Below are positions 6,163 to 8,039 of a DNA stretch of 8,039 nucleotides, in pieces. The notes under the pieces were generated by a model. That model saw only the letters and a list, made by a program, of their open reading frames with translations, did no database searches and had not been told where the DNA came from. The first letter of the stretch is position 1, and each line of letters opens with the position of its first letter. A program made the translations under genes and the position numbers. The stretch is from Candidatus Vogelbacteria bacterium CG10_big_fil_rev_8_21_14_0_10_51_16 (GTDB taxonomy: Bacteria > Patescibacteriota > Minisyncoccia > Phycocordibacterales > JACRKE01), in assembly GCA_002774795.1 (NCBI GenBank), contig PCYI01000028.1:1-8039 (forward strand). Direction: 5' to 3'.

Positions 6163-6672
6163 TTACTTAATATGTGTCAGAAATTCAGCCAGTGTAACGC
6201 TTCCGCTCCATTTGGTGATGAGATTGCCCTGCGCGTCGACTTGGACGTGCGTACTCTGACTCGTAACCCCGTACTTTTGCTTGAGAGCGGTCGCCGTATC
6301 ATAATCAACGTTCAAGATGCTCATGTTGGCGGGAATTTTATCGAGATTTGCCTTGAGATCGCTATCTAGGGCGCGGCAGGTTGGGCACCATGATGCATGG
6401 AAGAAGATCACGACCTTGCCATTTGCAGCTCGGGCAATTTTGCTTGCATCATAAGGTTCGTATGTGCCAGCAGCGGTTGCGGTTGCCGAGGGTACAGCAC
6501 CTCCTTGTGAGATCTCTGTTACGGCCTGCCCGCTTGGATCTGCCTGTATCGCAGATTGGCTAGCAGTCGGCTCAGAAGACCGCGAAAAGAGCAGTGCTCC
6601 TCCCACGACAACTACCGCCAATATGATAAGGGCAATCGTTGCTGATCCCCGTTCATTATTTTTGTACGTCAT
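6163..6672 (-). CDS. Membrane-anchored extracytoplasmic thioredoxin-like protein
   Basis: A 169-residue protein with a short basic N-terminus, one membrane segment (ATIALIILAVVVVGGALLF, 11-29), a Ser/Ala/Thr-rich linker (30-70) and a thioredoxin domain (about 71-169). The active site is HASWCPTCRAL (92-102) with Cys96 and Cys99. The strand KVVIFF precedes it and NVDYD (121-125) follows. Topology places the thioredoxin domain outside the cytoplasm, where it would receive electrons from CcdA, whose gene begins 5 nt downstream. The position that is normally the conserved cis-proline facing the active site reads S-Q-S-T (138-141), so proline is replaced by Ser140. This is unusual, since the cis-Pro affects substrate release and metal binding. 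Client proteins are unknown; the DUF3179 protein two genes on is the nearest candidate. Confidence 0.9.
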   Translation of the reverse strand: MTYKNNERGSATIALIILAVVVVGGALLFSRSSEPTASQSAIQADPSGQAVTEISQGGAVPSATATAAGTYEPYDASKIARAANGKVVIFFHASWCPTCRALDSDLKANLDKIPANMSILNVDYDTATALKQKYGVTSQSTHVQVDAQGNLITKWSGSVTLAEFLTHIK

Positions 6673-6709
6673 ATTTGGCTATGTTTAATGTTGCTCAGTA
6701 ATAAAATGT

Positions 6710-6943
6710 TTATATTCCCAACAGTTCCTTCAACCGTGGCTGATCAAATCCGATAACCATATCATTGTCAATAAAGATAACAGGCACGCTCATCTGGCCG
6801 CTTTTCTCAAGTAATTCCTCCGCAATTTTTCTGTCTCCGGCAACATCGTGCTCAACATAGGTGATGTTGTTCTTCTTAAAAAACTCTTTTGCCTCTCGGC
6901 AGAAATGACACGTGGGTGTCGAGTAGATAACGACGTTTTTCAT
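6710..6943 (-). CDS. Glutaredoxin/NrdH-like small redox protein
   Basis: A 77-residue cytosolic thioredoxin-fold protein. It has the N-terminal strand NVVIYSTPTC, the active site C12-H-F-C15, a helix of Glu/Phe/Lys, the strand ITYVEHDV, the cis-proline in SVPVIFIDN (52-60, Pro54) and the closing GFDQPRLKELLG (65-76), all in the usual order of glutaredoxin-like proteins of the YruB/NrdH type. Such proteins are normally reduced by thioredoxin reductase or glutathione. With trxB further down the same transcript and no other cytosolic thioredoxin in the window, it could be the shuttle between TrxB and CcdA (inference). It lies 24 nt after arsR and 37 nt before the thioredoxin gene. The gap before it contains two copies of TAATCTA (6956-6962, 6964-6970), and no Shine-Dalgarno sequence is seen. 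Confidence 0.92.
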   Translation of the reverse strand: MKNVVIYSTPTCHFCREAKEFFKKNNITYVEHDVAGDRKIAEELLEKSGQMSVPVIFIDNDMVIGFDQPRLKELLGI

Positions 6944-6967
6944 ATGGTGTGTTGCTAATCTATTAAT

Positions 6968-7261
6968 CTAATCACAAATAATCTTCTTCAAACTTTTGTT
7001 AAACTCATTATCGACCAATTTGTAACAGACATTATTGCCCATGCGCTCGGAGATAAAGTAACCGTTATCCTTCATTGGCTGCAGATGGTTCGAGATGTTG
7101 GCGACACTCGACCCGAGACTTTCAGCAATGTCCGTCACGCACGCCTCCCCATACTCAAACATGAGACAGAGAATCCGTATCCGCGTCTCATCACCCGCAA
7201 GCGAGAGCAGGCGGGCCTTTTTGGTAATGTCTGGGGTGAGCTGATATTTTTTATAGTTCAT
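6968..7261 (-). CDS. ArsR/SmtB-family repressor, possible thiol sensor
   Basis: A 97-residue winged-helix regulator and first gene of the redox run. Visible elements are ARLLSLAGDETRIRILCLMF (16-35), the helix-turn-helix ACVTDIAESLGSSVANISNHLQPMKDNGYF (40-69), and the wing SERMGNNVCYKLVD (71-84). In metal-sensing ArsR proteins this region carries ELCVCDL. Here it is EACVTDI, so the second cysteine is a threonine and the classical three-coordinate metal site is incomplete. Remaining cysteines are C32, C41, C79 and C96. C41 in the recognition region together with C96 in the last helix resembles the two-cysteine arrangement of persulfide or thiol sensors such as BigR and SqrR (family knowledge; the match is inference). 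Its own promoter overlaps palindromic DNA, suggesting autoregulation of the whole run. No Shine-Dalgarno sequence is seen. Confidence 0.9.
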   Translation of the reverse strand: MNYKKYQLTPDITKKARLLSLAGDETRIRILCLMFEYGEACVTDIAESLGSSVANISNHLQPMKDNGYFISERMGNNVCYKLVDNEFNKSLKKIICD

Positions 7262-7273
7262 AACATAAATACG

Positions 7274-7310
7274 TTACAGTAGTATACTAATTACTGTAAT
7301 ACTAGAGTAT
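7274..7310 (-). promoter_or_regulatory. Palindromic operator candidates upstream of arsR
   Basis: Several overlapping palindromes lie here: TTACAGTA, 10 nt, TACTGTAA (7274-7281 and 7292-7299); the perfect 10-mer TAGTATACTA (7280-7289); and ATACT-AG-AGTAT (7299-7310). The last two are centred 20 bp apart, about two helical turns, and share AGTAT/ATACT half-sites. They cover the -10 and start-site region of the arsR promoter, where a repressor would block initiation. Confidence 0.6.
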
Positions 7311-7327
7311 CGACGCATAGAAGTCAA
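7299..7327 (-). promoter_or_regulatory. Promoter of the arsR redox operon
   Basis: On the minus strand TTGACT (7327-7322; 5 of 6) and TAGTAT (7304-7299; 4 of 6) are separated by exactly 17 nt. The expected start is near 7292, leaving a leader of about 30 nt before the arsR ATG at 7261. The -10 overlaps the ATACT-AG-AGTAT palindrome. Confidence 0.55.
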
Positions 7328-7346
7328 GTGAATAATTACTGCCACG

Positions 7347-7658
7347 TCATTGGAACACAGCAGAGGAGGATCGTCTATTGACGTTAGGATTTATTGCAGA
7401 AGCCCAAAATGCCCCGACTGCTGGGCAGCAGGGATCTGCGGGTAACAGACTCTGTTTCACCAATTTATCCAGCGTCACCCCCAACGCTTTCGCTATATGT
7501 TCGAGCGTCGCTAGGATTGGATTCATGTTGCCATTTTCAACATTACTTAGGTATGCCGCATCAAGCCATAGTCTTTTGCAGAAATCTCGCTGGTTGAATC
7601 CCTTTTCGAGGCGAATACGGCGAATGTTAACCCCTAGCTTTTTGGATATAGTAGACAT
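7347..7658 (-). CDS. XRE/Cro-CI family HTH regulator
   Basis: A 103-residue protein counted from the ATG at 7658. Residues 4-66 form a standard HTH_3 domain: KLGVNIRRIRLEKGFNQRDF, then CKRLWLDAAYLSNVENGNMNP with the recognition helix around AAYLSNVENG, and the closing IAKALGVTLDKL. The tail (70-103) is not a known domain and carries CC at 77-78. Targets are unknown; the gene ends 20 nt before the arsR promoter's -35 and could control it or only itself. An upstream in-frame TTG start at 7730 is possible but would run through strong inverted repeats and add sequence without domain character, so 7658 is preferred. No Shine-Dalgarno sequence is seen. An inverted-repeat arm abuts the start codon, which hints at autoregulation or an RNA fold over the start. 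Confidence 0.88.
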   Translation of the reverse strand: MSTISKKLGVNIRRIRLEKGFNQRDFCKRLWLDAAYLSNVENGNMNPILATLEHIAKALGVTLDKLVKQSLLPADPCCPAVGAFWASAINPNVNRRSSSAVFQ

Positions 7659-7726
7659 ATCAACTGTCGAGAGTATGGCGCGCTTTGTAACGCATAACAA
7701 TTGCGATACAATACAAACAGTTGATA
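7658..7726. repeat. Nested inverted repeats in the XRE gene leader
   Basis: The outer arms are perfect 10-mers: TATCAACTGT at 7658-7667 and ACAGTTGATA at 7717-7726. Inside them TTGTAACGCA (7685-7694) and TGCGATACAA (7702-7711) pair at 9 of 10 positions around a 7-nt loop. The left outer arm overlaps the first base of the XRE start codon. They may be paired operators or a leader RNA fold. Confidence 0.6.
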
Positions 7727-7730
7727 ACAA

Positions 7731-8039
7731 GGTCTCTCAAAAATAGCAATCTTCCCACCCTCCCACGGCTAAAGAGGAGAGCTTTTAGTTTGGGAAGAAA
7801 GGATTTCCTCTTTAGCCGTGTACCCACCCTCTTTGTGGATATTTTTGAATGCCTTTTCTTTAGCCCGTCGCCCCAGCCCCGCCCCGCGAAAAAACCAATC
7901 ACAGAAAGGCTCTATGTGGATGGCGTGCGGCGGACGCTGAGCACAGCGGCCGCAGGTGGGGGCGCACCACTCGTACAGTCGTAAGGTGAGTGTGTGAGTC
8001 ACCACAGCGATCCCGCACGCACGCCAGCAGTTAGTTTCT
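7731..8039. other. Region without a convincing gene; hairpin and G+C-rich end
   Basis: No recognised gene, tRNA or rRNA is visible. From 7764 to 7820 lies a long inverted repeat. From 7864 the sequence turns clearly G+C-richer than the rest of the window, with C-runs, a GCGGCCGC palindrome (7946-7953) and a small inverted repeat GGTGA/TCACC near 7985-8005. A minus-strand frame is open from the right edge to a stop at 7769-7771. It could be the end of a gene lying beyond the window, but its Arg/Cys/Pro-rich product shows no motif. A structured non-coding RNA or a regulatory spacer are alternatives. Confidence 0.5.
7764..7820. repeat. Perfect 15-bp inverted repeat with 27-nt loop
   Basis: CACGGCTAAAGAGGA at 7764-7778 is the exact reverse complement of TCCTCTTTAGCCGTG at 7806-7820. 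In a plus-strand RNA the stem could grow by a G-U and an A-U pair. The loop is purine-rich and no U-tract follows at once on either strand, so it is not a classical terminator. A further CTTTAGCC (7858-7865) could compete for the same arm, and CCCACCCTC flanks the structure twice (7754-7762, 7823-7831). Confidence 0.7.

Noticed and set aside
6956..6970. Tandem TAATCTA pair between arsR and the glutaredoxin-like gene
   Set aside because: Too short and A/T-rich to be called a regulatory site without comparison to relatives.
7347..7730. Longer XRE protein from a TTG at 7730
   Set aside because: It needs a non-ATG start and reads through the inverted-repeat leader; the HTH domain begins right after the ATG at 7658.
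7764..7820. Rho-independent terminator
   Set aside because: The stem is strong but the loop is 27 nt and no U-tract directly follows on either strand.
7721..7984. Plus-strand frame of 87 codons near the right end
   Set aside because: TTG start, reads across the 15-bp inverted repeat, no motif and no ribosome site.
7769..8038. Minus-strand frame open from the right edge to 7769
   Set aside because: It might be the end of a gene outside the window, but the Arg/Cys/Pro-rich product shows no motif, crosses the quadruplex motif and ends in the hairpin arm; too weak to call as a gene.

Overview
The window reads as bacterial chromosomal DNA from a small-genome, probably candidate-phylum (Patescibacteria/CPR-like) organism. 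This is inference from gene content and style: short tightly packed genes, many tiny zinc-ribbon or Cys-rich proteins, a membrane-anchored thioredoxin next to CcdA and a DUF3179 protein, and few Shine-Dalgarno sequences. TGA is used as a true stop (arabinose-5-phosphate isomerase-like gene, Cys-rich gene, XRE gene), so the table is the standard bacterial one and not the TGA=Gly code of Gracilibacteria/Absconditabacteria. Every convincing gene is on the minus strand, so the window is best read from right to left.

Right end (8039 to 7659): no convincing gene. It holds a G+C-rich stretch with a G-quadruplex motif, a perfect 15-bp inverted repeat, and nested inverted repeats that form the leader of an XRE-type regulator (7658-7347).

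Middle (7340 to 1608): one long co-directional run, the core of the window. A promoter with palindromic operator-like DNA drives an ArsR-family repressor, followed by a glutaredoxin-like protein, a membrane-anchored thioredoxin (WCPTC), CcdA (the membrane electron carrier), a 49-residue zinc-ribbon protein whose 3' end overlaps the next gene, a membrane-anchored DUF3179 protein with a CPLC motif, a saccharopine-dehydrogenase-like oxidoreductase, a thioredoxin reductase and a second small zinc-ribbon protein. Gaps are 5 to 37 nt with one 17-nt overlap. Together they could carry electrons from NAD(P)H through TrxB and a cytosolic thiol carrier to CcdA, on to the outer-face thioredoxin, and from there to an exported client, plausibly the DUF3179 protein. 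The ArsR protein lacks the full metal-binding CVC motif but keeps two cysteines placed like those of persulfide/thiol-sensing ArsR proteins.

Left part (1600 to 1): a good promoter (TTGACA-17-TAAGAT) starts a second unit: an 8-cysteine 62-residue protein, a SIS-only arabinose-5-phosphate isomerase-like protein without CBS domains, an ASCH/PUA-like protein, and a gene cut by the left edge. No rRNA, tRNA, CRISPR array or transposase was seen.
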